64,000 nucleotides of DNA from Arenibacter algicola (GTDB lineage Bacteria; Bacteroidota; Bacteroidia; Flavobacteriales; Flavobacteriaceae), in NCBI RefSeq assembly GCF_018860365.1, contig NZ_JAHKPO010000018.1, positions 310,001-374,000 of the forward strand, given 5' to 3'. Shown here piece by piece: positions 8,050 to 18,147 of the stretch. Positions within the stretch are counted from its first letter, which is position 1; each line of letters begins with the position of its first letter. A program made the position numbers and the translations under genes. Under the pieces are notes generated by a model. That model did no database searches. It was not told the DNA's origin and saw only the letters and a program-made list of their open reading frames with translations.

Positions 8050-9234
8050 ATGAAATTAAAAAGCATTTTACTTTCTTTTTCTCCATTTTTCTGTATAATG
8101 ATCTGCGGATATGGGGTGTTTGCCCAAGAAACCAATACCCCGGAGCTTTATTTGGAGCCTATTTTTCATGTGAATTACGGGGATGCTACCGCGGATAAAC
8201 CCCAGTCAAAATCATGGACAAACCAATATGGGCAGTGGGTAATAGTAGGGGATGGGGATGGTCCCAAATTATTGAAAAAGGAGACTTCTTCCTGGGCGAG
8301 TCAATTTGAAGTAAATAAGGCCTGGCATAATTTACCCAGTAGGGCAGACGTATATAGTACAGGTGATGACGCGCATATAGTCTTGGTTGGGGAATGTGTT
8401 TTGGATGTAGTTCAAATAAGGTATTCCCGCAAAAGCAAACAATACGAACATCAGTGGAAGGAATCCCTTCCTATTCCACAGGACTGTGAATCCCTTGAAA
8501 CTGCTACCATTACCCGAGATTCCAAAAACCAATTTTGGGTGGTTGCGGATGTGAACCAAAGAATTATGGTTTGGCATTCCAAGAATGGCAGGGATTGGTC
8601 GGAACCCTTTACACTGGCACAAGACATTAATAAAGACGATATTTCCTTAATAGTCAGTCTAAAAAATCAAGTATCCGTTATCTGGTCCAACCAAAACAGT
8701 CAATCTATCATTGAGCGAATCCACATTGATGGGGAAGAGCCCAATAACTGGTCGGAGCCCATAATTGTTCAACAGGGCGATAATAATGCAGACGATCACT
8801 TGAATGCTACTGTATTTAAAAATGGGGAAATGGCCTTGGTTACCAAGAACAGCGTGGATCAAATTAATCAACCTCAGTTTGTATTACGGATAAGGGACAA
8901 GGAGGGAAGATGGACCAACATTCCGTACGAGAACCTCACTGCTCAAAGAAGTCCTTCCCGTCCTATTATTAATCATGTTGAATCCGGAAAAATATATGAA
9001 GCACACGCCGTAAAAAATAGAGAGAATAATTTATATATTATTTCAGTCAATGAAATAGTAAAAAAGAAAGATGGCTGGGAGTTTCGGGAACTCATCCAAT
9101 TAAAAACCAAAATAAAAGGGAAAAATGGTGATGTTACGTCCAGTAAGGCCAGTTTTTTTCCCAAGGAGGCCAAACTTATATTTTTTTCCGATGATTTAGG
9201 CAATATATATTCGTTTGACCTTGATAGCTTATAG
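8050..9234 (+). CDS. Secreted hypothetical protein, beta-propeller-like
   Basis: Not recognised as a named family. The 394-residue protein has a Sec signal peptide (about 1-25, ending GVFAQ). The body is strand-rich, with recurring W-S-x-P/W-x-x-P segments (GRDWSEPFTLAQ, NNWSEPIIVQQ, GRWTNIPYE) spaced roughly as in sialidase/BNR-type beta-propellers. It stands alone, 281 bp after the carbonic anhydrase gene. An extracytoplasmic binding or scaffold role is possible; no catalytic residues can be named. Confidence 0.6.
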   Translation: MKLKSILLSFSPFFCIMICGYGVFAQETNTPELYLEPIFHVNYGDATADKPQSKSWTNQYGQWVIVGDGDGPKLLKKETSSWASQFEVNKAWHNLPSRADVYSTGDDAHIVLVGECVLDVVQIRYSRKSKQYEHQWKESLPIPQDCESLETATITRDSKNQFWVVADVNQRIMVWHSKNGRDWSEPFTLAQDINKDDISLIVSLKNQVSVIWSNQNSQSIIERIHIDGEEPNNWSEPIIVQQGDNNADDHLNATVFKNGEMALVTKNSVDQINQPQFVLRIRDKEGRWTNIPYENLTAQRSPSRPIINHVESGKIYEAHAVKNRENNLYIISVNEIVKKKDGWEFRELIQLKTKIKGKNGDVTSSKASFFPKEAKLIFFSDDLGNIYSFDLDSL

Positions 9235-9504
9235 CTGGAATATTGTCGGAAAACCATTGTGAATTGAAATATAACAACCGAACTCTTAAATCTTCAGTTT
9301 AGACCTACGTGTTAAAACCTTCTATCGTAAAATGTTGGTCTTCGGATAATTATGTCGTAGCGGAAACTTTCCTAGCAAAAGAGCCTACCTACGATCGGTG
9401 TTGTTATATATCCCAAATTCAGAAATTGTGAATATCTATTTAAGGAATAGGGGGGCAAATTTTTCTTTAAGGACTATTTTTGGCATCCTTAAAAAAACAT
9501 AGAT

Positions 9505-10089
9505 ATGAGTCAGACTTGGTACGAGTGCAAGGTAAAATACAGAAAAATCCATGAAACTGGAGAACAGAAAGTAACAACGGAAACTTATTTGTTGGATGCG
9601 ATATCGTATACCGAAGCGGAGAGCAGAATAAACGAAGAGATGGCCGCTTATACTAGTGAAGAATTCTTGATTACCAATATAAAAGTTGCTAATTTTTCGG
9701 AGGTGCATCCTTTTGAGAATTCCGATCGCTGGTTTAAATCAAAGGTGGCTTTAATTGCCTTTGACGAGAATAGTGGTAAGGAAAGAAAAACCAATACTTA
9801 TTTATTGGTACAGGCCAATGATGTAAAGGAAGCCTATGACAATACCATACAGGCCATGAAAGGTACCATGGGCGATTACACCATTCCTGTAATATCGGAA
9901 TCTCCGATCATGGATGTATTTCCATATTTTTCAGGCGAAGAAGGGGATATGGACCAATTGGAAAAGTTTAATGCCCTAAAGGCTTCAACTTCGGAGTCCA
10001 ACGCACTTAATGAGGACTTGGAAGCTTTGGATACTTTTGAAAACGAAGAAGCCTTGGCAGTTGGAGCATTGGAAGGGGAAGAGGAGTAG
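9505..10089 (+). CDS. DUF4494 domain protein
   Basis: A 194-residue cytosolic protein. The N-terminal part begins TWYECKVKYRKIHETGEQK and continues with TYLLDAISYTEAESRINEEM, the pattern of DUF4494, a family of unknown function found in Bacteroidota. The C-terminal 50 residues are strongly acidic. The gene is monocistronic and followed by a clear terminator. No neighbour suggests a role. Confidence 0.8.
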   Translation: MSQTWYECKVKYRKIHETGEQKVTTETYLLDAISYTEAESRINEEMAAYTSEEFLITNIKVANFSEVHPFENSDRWFKSKVALIAFDENSGKERKTNTYLLVQANDVKEAYDNTIQAMKGTMGDYTIPVISESPIMDVFPYFSGEEGDMDQLEKFNALKASTSESNALNEDLEALDTFENEEALAVGALEGEEE

Positions 10090-10115
10090 ATCAAATTTCT
10101 TAGGGTTAATATTAT

Positions 10116-10141
10116 AAAGAGGGCTATCTAGCCCTCTTTTT
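10116..10141 (+). terminator. Rho-independent terminator after the DUF4494 gene
   Basis: AAAGAGGGC and GCCCTCTTT pair around a TATCTA loop, ending in a run of five T. It begins 26 bp after the stop codon. Confidence 0.85.
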
Positions 10142-10197
10142 GTTTCTGGGACCCGTATTTAAGAAACCACGGGCATATTGAAATTTTATAAAATAAC

Positions 10198-10222
10198 AAA
10201 CCCCGCTACAATGGCGGGGTTT
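10198..10222 (-). terminator. Bidirectional hairpin terminator for the peroxiredoxin gene
   Basis: AAACCCCGC and GCGGGGTTT pair around a 7-base loop. It lies 50 bp past the peroxiredoxin stop codon and has T-rich sequence on the minus-strand exit (TTTGTTATTTT). It probably ends that transcript and could also back up the plus-strand terminator. Confidence 0.8.
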
Positions 10223-10271
10223 CTAGTTTATTACCCGGTTCCTTAAAGAGGACCAATATTGGCCTTTGTTT

Positions 10272-11012
10272 TTAGGTTGTTAGGGCTTCGCGTTTTTTCT
10301 TTTTGTTCAACACTCTATCCAGTACGGTATCCTTATCCAACTTTTTGGTACAGAAGAACCAATCCTTACAATCTATTTCACTGTCTTCCATTCTGTCTTT
10401 GGCTGTACCACAAGAACCGGCGGGTCCCACTATTACATCATCTCCCGGACGCCAATCGGCAGGAGTGGCAACTCCAAATTCGTCAGCGGCCTGCAACGCA
10501 ATGATTACTCTGTATAGTTCATCAAAGTTTCTACCCAAACTTAAAGGATAATAAATAATAGTTCTTATTATCCCCTTTGGATCAATAAAGAAAACAGCTC
10601 TAACCGCTTTTGTTGAATCTTCATTGGGTTGGATCATTCCATATTTTTTGGCAACTTCCATGGTAATGTCTTCAATTAAAGGAAAATTTACTTCAACATT
10701 TTTCATCCCTTTGTATTCTATTTTTTCCTTTATGGTACGTAACCATGCAATATGGCTGTACAAACCATCTATTGAAAGACCAACAAGCTTACAATTGGCT
10801 TCTGCAAACTTATCTTCCATTGTAGCAAAGGTCATAAACTCCGAGGTACAAACAGGAGTAAAGTCGGCCGGATGACTAAATAGGATTACCCAGTCGCCTT
10901 TGTAATCACTAGGGAAATTTATATTACCTTGTGTTGTAACAGCTTTAAATTCTGGTGCAGCATCCCCAATTCGTGGCATGCTGATGTGTTCGTTTACTTG
11001 ATCTTGTTCCAT
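10272..11012 (-). CDS. Peroxiredoxin, Prx6/thermophile type
   Basis: The 246-residue thiol peroxidase reduces hydrogen peroxide and organic peroxides. The peroxidatic site is PADFTPVCTSEF, with C55. The extended C-terminal domain carries C201, C215 and C221. The C-x5-C pair (215/221) matches the resolving cysteines of archaeal-type thioredoxin peroxidases, so this is not a strict 1-Cys enzyme. It is monocistronic, with a terminator behind it. The reductant is not encoded nearby. Confidence 0.92.
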   Translation of the reverse strand: MEQDQVNEHISMPRIGDAAPEFKAVTTQGNINFPSDYKGDWVILFSHPADFTPVCTSEFMTFATMEDKFAEANCKLVGLSIDGLYSHIAWLRTIKEKIEYKGMKNVEVNFPLIEDITMEVAKKYGMIQPNEDSTKAVRAVFFIDPKGIIRTIIYYPLSLGRNFDELYRVIIALQAADEFGVATPADWRPGDDVIVGPAGSCGTAKDRMEDSEIDCKDWFFCTKKLDKDTVLDRVLNKKKKREALTT

Positions 11013-11174
11013 TGTTCTATATTTAGAATATTTATGGAACTAAGGTATTTGAATTATAAGTTTTGCACAGTGACCAATGTTACACACCTTCAATTAATTG
11101 TAAATGGTAGGATAAATTCATTTACCATGTCATACGGAATATTATGGCCCCTTTTTAAGAAATTATAAACTGTT

Positions 11175-11936
11175 CTACAATAGGATCCCTCCTGAAGCCT
11201 CTATGCGTTGACCGTTGATCCAGCGGGCATCCTCGGTACACAAAAATGCCACCACACCGCCAATATCTTCAGGTTCTCCTACTCTTCCCAAGGCAGTGGC
11301 AGCGGTTACAGCCTTTCTTTTTTGCTCGTTTGTTTTGTTCTCTCCACCACCAAAATCCGTTGCTACTGCCCCTGGAGCCACAACATTTGCGGTAATTTTT
11401 CTATGTGCCAATTCTTTGGCCAGGTATCTGGTAAATACTTCTACAGCAGCTTTAGTTGGGGCATAGGCCGATGAATTTGGAAAAGTAAATCTGGTTAGAC
11501 CGGAAGAAATGTTAATAATTCTACTACCGTCATTTAAATAGGGCAGGGCCTTTTGGGTTAGGAAATAGACTCCCTTGAAATGAACATTGACCATTTCATC
11601 AAACTGTTCTTCCGTGGTTTCGATAAAAGGTTGATAAATTCCGGTACCGGCATTGTTTATCAAAAAATCGAATTTTTCCTTAGCTGTTTCGGTTTTTAGA
11701 TAAGTGGAAAGCTGATTGAAGAATTGATCAAAGGAATTAATCTTAGCGGTGTCCAATTGTAGCGCATGCGCCAATCTGCCCATGTTCCTTATCTCGGCCA
11801 CAACTTTATCTGCCGCCGATTTGTTGGAGTGGTAGGTAATAATGACATCGATTCCTTTTTTTGCGATATTAATGGCCATATCCTTACCTAGGCCTCGACT
11901 TCCTCCTGTTACTACTGCAATTTTGTTTTCAGGCAT
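11175..11936 (-). CDS. SDR-family NAD(P)-dependent oxidoreductase
   Basis: The 253-residue protein is a classical short-chain dehydrogenase/reductase. It has the cofactor loop TGGSRGLG (10-17), the NNAG motif (94-97), catalytic S144/S145, and Y158-x3-K162. The C-terminal GEPEDIGGVVAFLCTEDARWINGQRIEASGG is the usual FabG-like ending. The substrate cannot be read from sequence and neighbours do not help. It is an isolated gene. Confidence 0.9.
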   Translation of the reverse strand: MPENKIAVVTGGSRGLGKDMAINIAKKGIDVIITYHSNKSAADKVVAEIRNMGRLAHALQLDTAKINSFDQFFNQLSTYLKTETAKEKFDFLINNAGTGIYQPFIETTEEQFDEMVNVHFKGVYFLTQKALPYLNDGSRIINISSGLTRFTFPNSSAYAPTKAAVEVFTRYLAKELAHRKITANVVAPGAVATDFGGGENKTNEQKRKAVTAATALGRVGEPEDIGGVVAFLCTEDARWINGQRIEASGGILL

Positions 11937-12099
11937 TATAATGGATTTTTGTTTTTGTAAAATTCGGGAATATTATAGAAATGGACCAGCTCCCTCTTAA
12001 TTTTATAGCAGGAATGTTATCTCGTTTTTAGTTTGGATTGATATGATAGCTTATTGTTTTGTACTGACTTATGCAGGACAAGAGAGGAGCGACTTTGGC

Positions 12100-12501
12100 T
12101 TATTGGGTTGTTTTTATTTTTTCCTTTTTAACAATTATAAAACAAAGAATGGATGAAACCAGGGTCAAAATACCTCCCAAAATTAATTCTATCAAACTTT
12201 TGGCGAACATATTGCCTATCGTATTCAGGGCAAAAAAGACCACAAATATCCATATGAGTATATCAACGACCTTATTTCTTTTTCCACTCTCCAAAAGTTT
12301 GTATTTAATGGACAGTATCAAAATCATGAAGAGATTGATCAGGATGGAAAAAGCTTCAAAGGCTTTCATTTCCTCAACAGAATTTAATTTACCTGCCCAG
12401 ACTTTATCATAGGGTATTTGCTCCGTGAAAATTAATACATGAAATATTAAAAGTGTTCCCAGCAATAGGAACATAATTTTCAAGGCAATTCTTTTATTCA
12501 T
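12100..12501 (-). CDS. Small hypothetical membrane protein (four helices)
   Basis: Not recognised. The 133 residues contain four hydrophobic segments (about 8-26, 48-66, 80-98 and 105-125) and end in a basic tail. The opposite strand also has an open frame (12071-12412), but only this frame shows a coherent membrane topology. It stands alone between the SDR and the Gfo/Idh gene. Confidence 0.55.
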   Translation of the reverse strand: MNKRIALKIMFLLLGTLLIFHVLIFTEQIPYDKVWAGKLNSVEEMKAFEAFSILINLFMILILSIKYKLLESGKRNKVVDILIWIFVVFFALNTIGNMFAKSLIELILGGILTLVSSILCFIIVKKEKIKTTQ

Positions 12502-12669
12502 TTTAGCACAAATTTTAAATGCTTAAAACTATTAATATTTAGTCTTAAGAATACAGAAATCATAGTTAAATGGGGTCAAACAGGGCTTATTATTAGGCGT
12601 TGTGTTTATTTTGGGCAACATGGGTTCGATTGATTTTTATCAATGATAGTTGTTTAGGGTAAATAGGGA

Positions 12670-13959
12670 TTAGGTCACCAATCGCCAAGGTTTCCGAGGT
12701 TTTCTGGACAAAAGGCCATTGGCCTCAGAATCTCCAATAAATTTCTCCTTTTCCGAATCCCAATTGAGTTTTCTTCCCAATCTGTATGAAATCAATCCCA
12801 AGTGCATGGGCAGAGTCATGGTGCGGGCATAGGCCAGATTTGATTCAGGTTGGGTTCTCGACTTTACGGCATCCACAAAGTTTTGTTGGTGCCCCGGAGA
12901 GCGGATAATGCTTTGTGGTATTTCCGGGATATCGGTCATAGTTTCACCATTGATGGTGATTTCACGGGAATTGTAATCACAAATTAAACTCCCCTTGTCT
13001 CCTTCAAAATAGGCGCCTATTCCTCGCTCTGCGGCACCAGGAACATTTGGAGGTTCACTGGTCCAATAAAGATTTAAACCGTCGAACTCATAATCGATTT
13101 CGATCCATTTTGGCGTGTCGGCGATGCCTTCGGCTTTTTCCCCTCGGGCAACAATACTTTTTAGACCCTTGGGTTGCAAGGCCCAAAAGGCAACATCGGC
13201 AATATGGCACCAGAAATCGGCAAAGAAGCCTCCTGAATAATCCAAGAAATAACGATATGTAAAGTGGCATTTCTCCGGCATATAATCTACATAGGGTGCA
13301 GGTCCCAGCCACATATCCCAATTAAGACCTTTGGGGATGGCCACACTTTTAGGATTGCCCAAATTTGGTGGTGCACCTGTTTTCCATAAACGAACCGTGT
13401 GTACATTACCAATGGCGCCCGACTTTATAATTTCTACCACGCGATGGTAATTATCGGTAGCATGAATCTGCGTTCCCATTTGAAAAATACGGTCGTGCTT
13501 TTCCATATTTTTGAGCATCATTTGCCCTTCTTTAACATCATAGGACAGTGGTTTTTCACCGTACACATCCTTTCCTGCCTGAAAAGCCAAAGTTGCGATC
13601 TGTGCATGCCAATGGTCCGGGGTAGCACAGGTGATGGCATCAATGTCATTACGGTCCAGAATATTTCGAAAATCCCCATAGCCTTTCACCTTTTTTCCGG
13701 GCTGAAGGGTTTCCATTGTTTTTAGACTGCTTGCCAGATGTGATTCGTCTACATCGCAAAGCGCAACCACATCCACTTCGGGCAGACCGCTGAACCATTT
13801 CATATGGTTGTTGCCCATTCCGCCCACGCCAATATGGGCAACCCTTAGGCGATCGCTAGGAGCAATCCTACCGTAGGCCGAAGGCAATAAGGTTAGGCCC
13901 AATAGGCCTAAACCACTTTGTTTAATAAATTCTCTACGATGTTGGTCTTTTGATTTCAT
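12670..13959 (-). CDS. Tat-exported Gfo/Idh/MocA-family oxidoreductase
   Basis: The 429-residue protein starts with a twin-arginine signal (HRREFIKQ followed by a hydrophobic stretch to about residue 30). The NAD(P)-binding loop is GVGGMG (44-49), and the catalytic E-K-P is at 135-137 (DVYGEKPLS). Exported Gfo/Idh/MocA enzymes keep a tightly bound cofactor and act on sugars; in Bacteroidota several are glycosidases working by an oxidative mechanism. It lies beside a CE7-type esterase and a GH63-type enzyme on the same strand, which fits carbohydrate breakdown. The substrate is unknown. Confidence 0.88.
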   Translation of the reverse strand: MKSKDQHRREFIKQSGLGLLGLTLLPSAYGRIAPSDRLRVAHIGVGGMGNNHMKWFSGLPEVDVVALCDVDESHLASSLKTMETLQPGKKVKGYGDFRNILDRNDIDAITCATPDHWHAQIATLAFQAGKDVYGEKPLSYDVKEGQMMLKNMEKHDRIFQMGTQIHATDNYHRVVEIIKSGAIGNVHTVRLWKTGAPPNLGNPKSVAIPKGLNWDMWLGPAPYVDYMPEKCHFTYRYFLDYSGGFFADFWCHIADVAFWALQPKGLKSIVARGEKAEGIADTPKWIEIDYEFDGLNLYWTSEPPNVPGAAERGIGAYFEGDKGSLICDYNSREITINGETMTDIPEIPQSIIRSPGHQQNFVDAVKSRTQPESNLAYARTMTLPMHLGLISYRLGRKLNWDSEKEKFIGDSEANGLLSRKPRKPWRLVT

Positions 13960-14026
13960 TTACGATTAGATTGGTTCAATTAAATATTGGAAAGTCCATG
14001 ACCAAATCTTTGGGGCCCGATCTATC

Positions 14027-15313
14027 TTAGTTCTTCAGCTTCGCGAATAGCCATTCTTTTTTCAATTCCTTTTGTTCAGGGTAGTGCCAATGTTGTGTTT
14101 TTTGAAAAAGATGTAGTTCCTTTGGTGCAGTCATTACATTATAAGCGGAATAAGTTGAGGCAGGTGGACAAACATTGTCATTATACCCCCAACTGTACCA
14201 ACCCGGTACTTTTACGAAGCGAGCAAAATTTACAACATCATAATACTTGGAAACTTCTATTTTCTCTGTTTTGTTGGTGAATTCGTCCACGAAAATCTGA
14301 GGCCAACCTCCGGCACGCCCATGTAAAAATCCGGTCATATCGGATAGGGCAGGATAAAAGGCAGCCAGATAATCAATTCTATCATCCAAACTTGCAGTCA
14401 CAATGGAAAGCGCACCGCCTTGGCTACCACCGGTTACCGCAATATCTTCGCCATTAAAATCATCCACACTTTCTATAAAATCGACCGCTCTAACGCAACC
14501 GAGATATACACGGCGGAAGTAGGCATTATCCCTATCATCCAAATTAAAGGTCTGGTAACCGTTTAGGGGCCCTCTGCTAAGATTGTCATAAACGCTTTGA
14601 TCCAAGTTTACGGGAATGCCGTGAATACCAATGGTAAAAGAGATAAAACCTTCCGCAGCTTCGTCAATTTCCCCAGAATAGGGTCTTATTCCAGCACCGG
14701 GCACATGTAGGATGGCGGGATATTTTCCTGCTTTTTTGGGTTTGGTAAGAATACCATAGATTTTACCTTTTATATTGTCCAATTGCACATGGTATACATC
14801 TACCTTGTCCGTGCAGCGTTGAGGCATCAAGGTCAGTACCGCGTTCATGGGTACTTGATTCAATTCTTCCTTGCCTTTATTCCAAAACGCCTCAAAATCC
14901 TTCGGTAAAGTGGTCGTGGGCTGTATTTTGTCTGGTGCAAAACCTACCGTGGTATAGGAAGAATACTCCTTACCATCTACTTCAACGGTTGCTGTGCAAC
15001 GGAGAAATCCCGGTTCGGTGAATTTTTTGGCCTTAATTTTTGTGGAATTGTTTCTAAGGGTACGTGTGCCCTCATCCCAAATTTTTAAGGTTCGGTACCC
15101 AGGGTCGGGCTGGACAGTGTACTTAATTTCGATATCGTCTAAGAGAACATTGTTTTTATAAACTGAAATAGTAAATTCTGCCTGTTCCCCAATAGAATAG
15201 GTCCAATCGGTATGGTTGGGGCTTACAATAACTTCTACTAGTTCTTGGCGGGGTTGTGCAATTAAATAAGTGCTAAAAAGGAGAAAGCACGCAAGGGAAG
15301 TGAAAATTTTCAT
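14027..15313 (-). CDS. Secreted acetylxylan esterase-like CE7 hydrolase
   Basis: A 428-residue exported protein with signal peptide 1-19. Residues 22-130 form a strand-rich N-terminal domain absent from minimal CE7 enzymes. The alpha/beta-hydrolase domain follows: GGSQGG with nucleophile S297, D379 in GYNDNVCPP, and a histidine at 408 or 410 in TQHWHYPEQ. CE7 enzymes remove acetyl groups from xylo-oligosaccharides and cephalosporin C. It follows the GH63-type gene on the same strand and precedes the Gfo/Idh gene by 67 bp, so a common role in acetylated saccharide use is likely. Confidence 0.88.
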   Translation of the reverse strand: MKIFTSLACFLLFSTYLIAQPRQELVEVIVSPNHTDWTYSIGEQAEFTISVYKNNVLLDDIEIKYTVQPDPGYRTLKIWDEGTRTLRNNSTKIKAKKFTEPGFLRCTATVEVDGKEYSSYTTVGFAPDKIQPTTTLPKDFEAFWNKGKEELNQVPMNAVLTLMPQRCTDKVDVYHVQLDNIKGKIYGILTKPKKAGKYPAILHVPGAGIRPYSGEIDEAAEGFISFTIGIHGIPVNLDQSVYDNLSRGPLNGYQTFNLDDRDNAYFRRVYLGCVRAVDFIESVDDFNGEDIAVTGGSQGGALSIVTASLDDRIDYLAAFYPALSDMTGFLHGRAGGWPQIFVDEFTNKTEKIEVSKYYDVVNFARFVKVPGWYSWGYNDNVCPPASTYSAYNVMTAPKELHLFQKTQHWHYPEQKELKKEWLFAKLKN

Positions 15314-15455
15314 TTTTAATTTTTTGGTTTAATTTGTGTTCAACATTGTAGCAATGCGGTGAGCATGCCTATATTTTAAGTGGAAGAAATTGGTAATGAT
15401 TCCCTACTACTGTAGAAAGATAGTAAATTAGGTGGAATTTTAGTCCCTAAATGCA

Positions 15456-15480
15456 CTAGACCCCACAATGTGAGGTCTAG
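15456..15480. terminator. Stem-loop downstream of the GH63-type gene
   Basis: CTAGACC-C-CAC and GTG-A-GGTCTAG pair with one mismatch around AAT. It lies 31 bp past the GH63 stop codon on the minus strand. The T-rich side faces the plus direction, so it may only be a stability hairpin for the minus transcript. Confidence 0.5.
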
Positions 15481-15510
15481 ATTTTTATAAGTTTTTAGAA
15501 AATGTCCGTT

Positions 15511-18147
15511 TTAGGACCCGGATTCTTCCATTTCCATGATGAGATTGGCGATCAATGCTGTCCAGCCCGTTTGGTGCGAAGCACCTAGCCCTTTACCATT
15601 ATCGCCATCAAAAAATTCGTAAAAGAGATGTTGGTTCCTAAAGTGCTCATCTTTTGAGAAAAGTTTATTCTTATCATCAGCATGATACTGGAATTTGCCT
15701 TCCGCATTATGTTCAAAAAGTTTCACCAATCTCTTGGTGAGCTCATTGGCGATTTCCTTTAAATTTAGCTTAACACCGGATCCCGTGGGGAACTCGTACT
15801 GATAGGTTGGCCCATAAAAGGTATAGTACTTTCGCAAAGATTGAATGATCATATAATTCAATGGCATCCAGATGGGCCCTCTCCAGTTGGAGTTGCCCCC
15901 GAACATATTGGAGCGACTCTCACCAGGTTCGTAGTGAATGGTATAATGACCGTTATGAGCGAATATAAAAGGATGATCTTTATGGTATTTTGAAAGCGAA
16001 CGTATACCAAAGTCTGAAAGAAATTCATCTTCGTCCAAAAGGCGCTTCAAGAGTTTTTCCAACCTATAGGCACGCATAATAGAAAACAGATAATTACCTT
16101 CTGGATTGGCCTCTTCAATATTGGAGATCAGGGAAGCGAGATCTGGCCTAGTACGAACAATTTCGGCTGCCCTAATCTTAAATTCCTTCAATTGTTCAAA
16201 GAGGTCCTTATGAATGATCTCAACGGCAAACATTGGAATTATACCTACCAAGGAACGCACCTTCAATCTACTTGTTGCCCCATTGGAAAGTTCAACCACG
16301 TCATAATAAAAATCGTCCTCATCATCCCACAGTGAGATATCTTTTTTCCCAATATGGTGCATGGCCCAGGCAATATTCAGGAAGTGCCTGAAGAATTTGG
16401 CCGCCGACTCCTCATATACTTTATTGGTCTTGGCCAATTCCAGTGACATACGCAGCATATTCACGGTAAACATGGCCATCCAACTGGTGGCATCGGCTTG
16501 CTGCATTCTGCTAACCCCTTCCGGCATATGATTACGGTCGAACACTCCAATGTTGTCCAGTCCCAAAAATCCACCTTCAAAGAGATCCGTACCATGTTTG
16601 TCTTTTTGGTTTACCCACCAAGTAAAATTGATGAGTAGTTTTTGAAAAGCATTTTCCAAAAACTTGGTATCCCCTGTACCGTTCCTTTGTTTGTCCTTTT
16701 CATATACATTCCATACCGCCCAGGAATGGACAGGAGGGTTAACGTCGCTAAAGTTCCATTCATAGGCAGGAATTTGTCCGTTCGGGTGCATATAATTTTC
16801 CCGCAGTACCAAGAGCAATTGTTCCTTGGCAAAATAGGGGTCTATTTCTACAAAGGAAACCATGTGAAAGGCTAAGTCCCAGGCCGCATACCAAGGATAC
16901 TCCCATTTGTCGGGCATAGATATTACATGCCTATTGGTAAGGTGCTGCCAAGTAAAATTTCTAGCGGCCACACGGAAAGGTTTTGGTTCCCCTGGTCCTC
17001 CAAAAAGCCATTTAAAGACATCATAATAATAGAATTGTTTGGTCCACAACAAACCTGAGAAGGCACTTTTGGCTATCTTTTGGTGGGTTTCGGGCAAGTT
17101 TTTCTTTAGTTTGCTATCATAAAATTCTTCACATTCTTTTATCCTTTCCTCAAATATAGCATCAAAATCTGCCCAGGGATCTTGCAATTTCTTTTTACTG
17201 AGACGTACCCTTATACTCTTTTCTTCACCGGCCTTTAGCTTAAATTTGTGCCAGATGGCCGATTTGGAACCATTCTTTTCAGGGTTAACGGTGCGCTTGC
17301 CGTTTACTACATGATCGTTTATACCATCCTTAACATAGTCTACCTCATTGGCAACATTATAAATTCGCTTATTGTTGGTCTCGTTTTCACAAAAGAGTTG
17401 ATCGCCATTCTCGTGATAAAGGTAGTGTCTACCGTTTCTTATACTTCTGGACTGCAAGCAGTTGTCTGCAACGGATTTAATGGAAGGACGTTTAAATCGC
17501 TTATTGTGCTTCCAGAAATTTCTGAACCAAAGGTGTGGCAGCACATGTATATTGGCCTTTCTGCGGCCTCTGTTGACCACCGTGATTTTCATAAGAATAT
17601 CTTCCACGTCCGCTTTGGCATATTCAATATAACAATCGAAATAGGCATTGTTATTAAAAGATTTGGAATCCAACAACTCATATTCCATATCCTCCCGGCT
17701 ACGAATGTTGTTATTGACAAGTTCTAGATATGGAAATTTTTTATGTGGATACTTATACAGGTATTTACAGTAAGAGTGGGTTGGGGTGGACATCTGATGA
17801 AAGTAGAGCTCCTTAACATCTTCTCCGTGATTACCTTGATTATTGGTAAGGCCGAACAATCGTTCCTTTAAAATTTCATCCTTGCCGTTCCAAAATGCAG
17901 GAGCCAAACATAATATCTCCCTGGAGTCGCAAAAGCCACCTATTCCTTCTTCTCCCCATCTATAGGCGTTGCTACGGGCCTTGTCATGACCTACAAAATC
18001 CCATGCATGTCCATGTTCGCTATAATCTTCCCGAACAGTACCCCATTGTCTTTCTGCCAAATACGGACCCCATTTTTTCCAGTGTTTGTAGGTATCGGGA
18101 ACAGCAAGTCTGTCTTCCTCAGCAATTTTCGGGGTAAAATGTGCCAT
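15511..18147 (-). CDS. GH63-type glucosidase (MGH1-like)
   Basis: The 878-residue protein has no signal peptide. The N-terminus (EEDRLAVPDTYKHWKKWGPYLAERQWGTVREDYSE) is typical of the large bacterial glucosidases placed in GH63. The (alpha/alpha)6 catalytic domain shows PWYAAWDLAFHMV, the WRGPIWMPLNY segment, and a C-terminal FYEFFDGDNGKGLGASHQTGWTALIANLI stretch that should hold the general base glutamate. GH63 members hydrolyse alpha-glucosidic or related linkages, such as glucosylglycerate and mannosylglycerate; the exact substrate is open. It probably acts in the cytoplasm on imported oligosaccharides or compatible-solute glycosides. Confidence 0.85.
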   Translation of the reverse strand: MAHFTPKIAEEDRLAVPDTYKHWKKWGPYLAERQWGTVREDYSEHGHAWDFVGHDKARSNAYRWGEEGIGGFCDSREILCLAPAFWNGKDEILKERLFGLTNNQGNHGEDVKELYFHQMSTPTHSYCKYLYKYPHKKFPYLELVNNNIRSREDMEYELLDSKSFNNNAYFDCYIEYAKADVEDILMKITVVNRGRRKANIHVLPHLWFRNFWKHNKRFKRPSIKSVADNCLQSRSIRNGRHYLYHENGDQLFCENETNNKRIYNVANEVDYVKDGINDHVVNGKRTVNPEKNGSKSAIWHKFKLKAGEEKSIRVRLSKKKLQDPWADFDAIFEERIKECEEFYDSKLKKNLPETHQKIAKSAFSGLLWTKQFYYYDVFKWLFGGPGEPKPFRVAARNFTWQHLTNRHVISMPDKWEYPWYAAWDLAFHMVSFVEIDPYFAKEQLLLVLRENYMHPNGQIPAYEWNFSDVNPPVHSWAVWNVYEKDKQRNGTGDTKFLENAFQKLLINFTWWVNQKDKHGTDLFEGGFLGLDNIGVFDRNHMPEGVSRMQQADATSWMAMFTVNMLRMSLELAKTNKVYEESAAKFFRHFLNIAWAMHHIGKKDISLWDDEDDFYYDVVELSNGATSRLKVRSLVGIIPMFAVEIIHKDLFEQLKEFKIRAAEIVRTRPDLASLISNIEEANPEGNYLFSIMRAYRLEKLLKRLLDEDEFLSDFGIRSLSKYHKDHPFIFAHNGHYTIHYEPGESRSNMFGGNSNWRGPIWMPLNYMIIQSLRKYYTFYGPTYQYEFPTGSGVKLNLKEIANELTKRLVKLFEHNAEGKFQYHADDKNKLFSKDEHFRNQHLFYEFFDGDNGKGLGASHQTGWTALIANLIMEMEESGS

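Noticed and set aside
12071..12412. Plus-strand frame opposite the small membrane protein
   Set aside because: The minus-strand frame has coherent transmembrane helices and a good start; this one does not.
12621..12632. GGGTTCGATT resembling a tRNA T-arm
   Set aside because: No acceptor stem, anticodon arm or CCA-side pairing surrounds it.
17248..17727. 159-codon plus-strand open frame inside the GH63-type gene
   Set aside because: It is fully antisense to a well-supported enzyme gene and shows no family motif.
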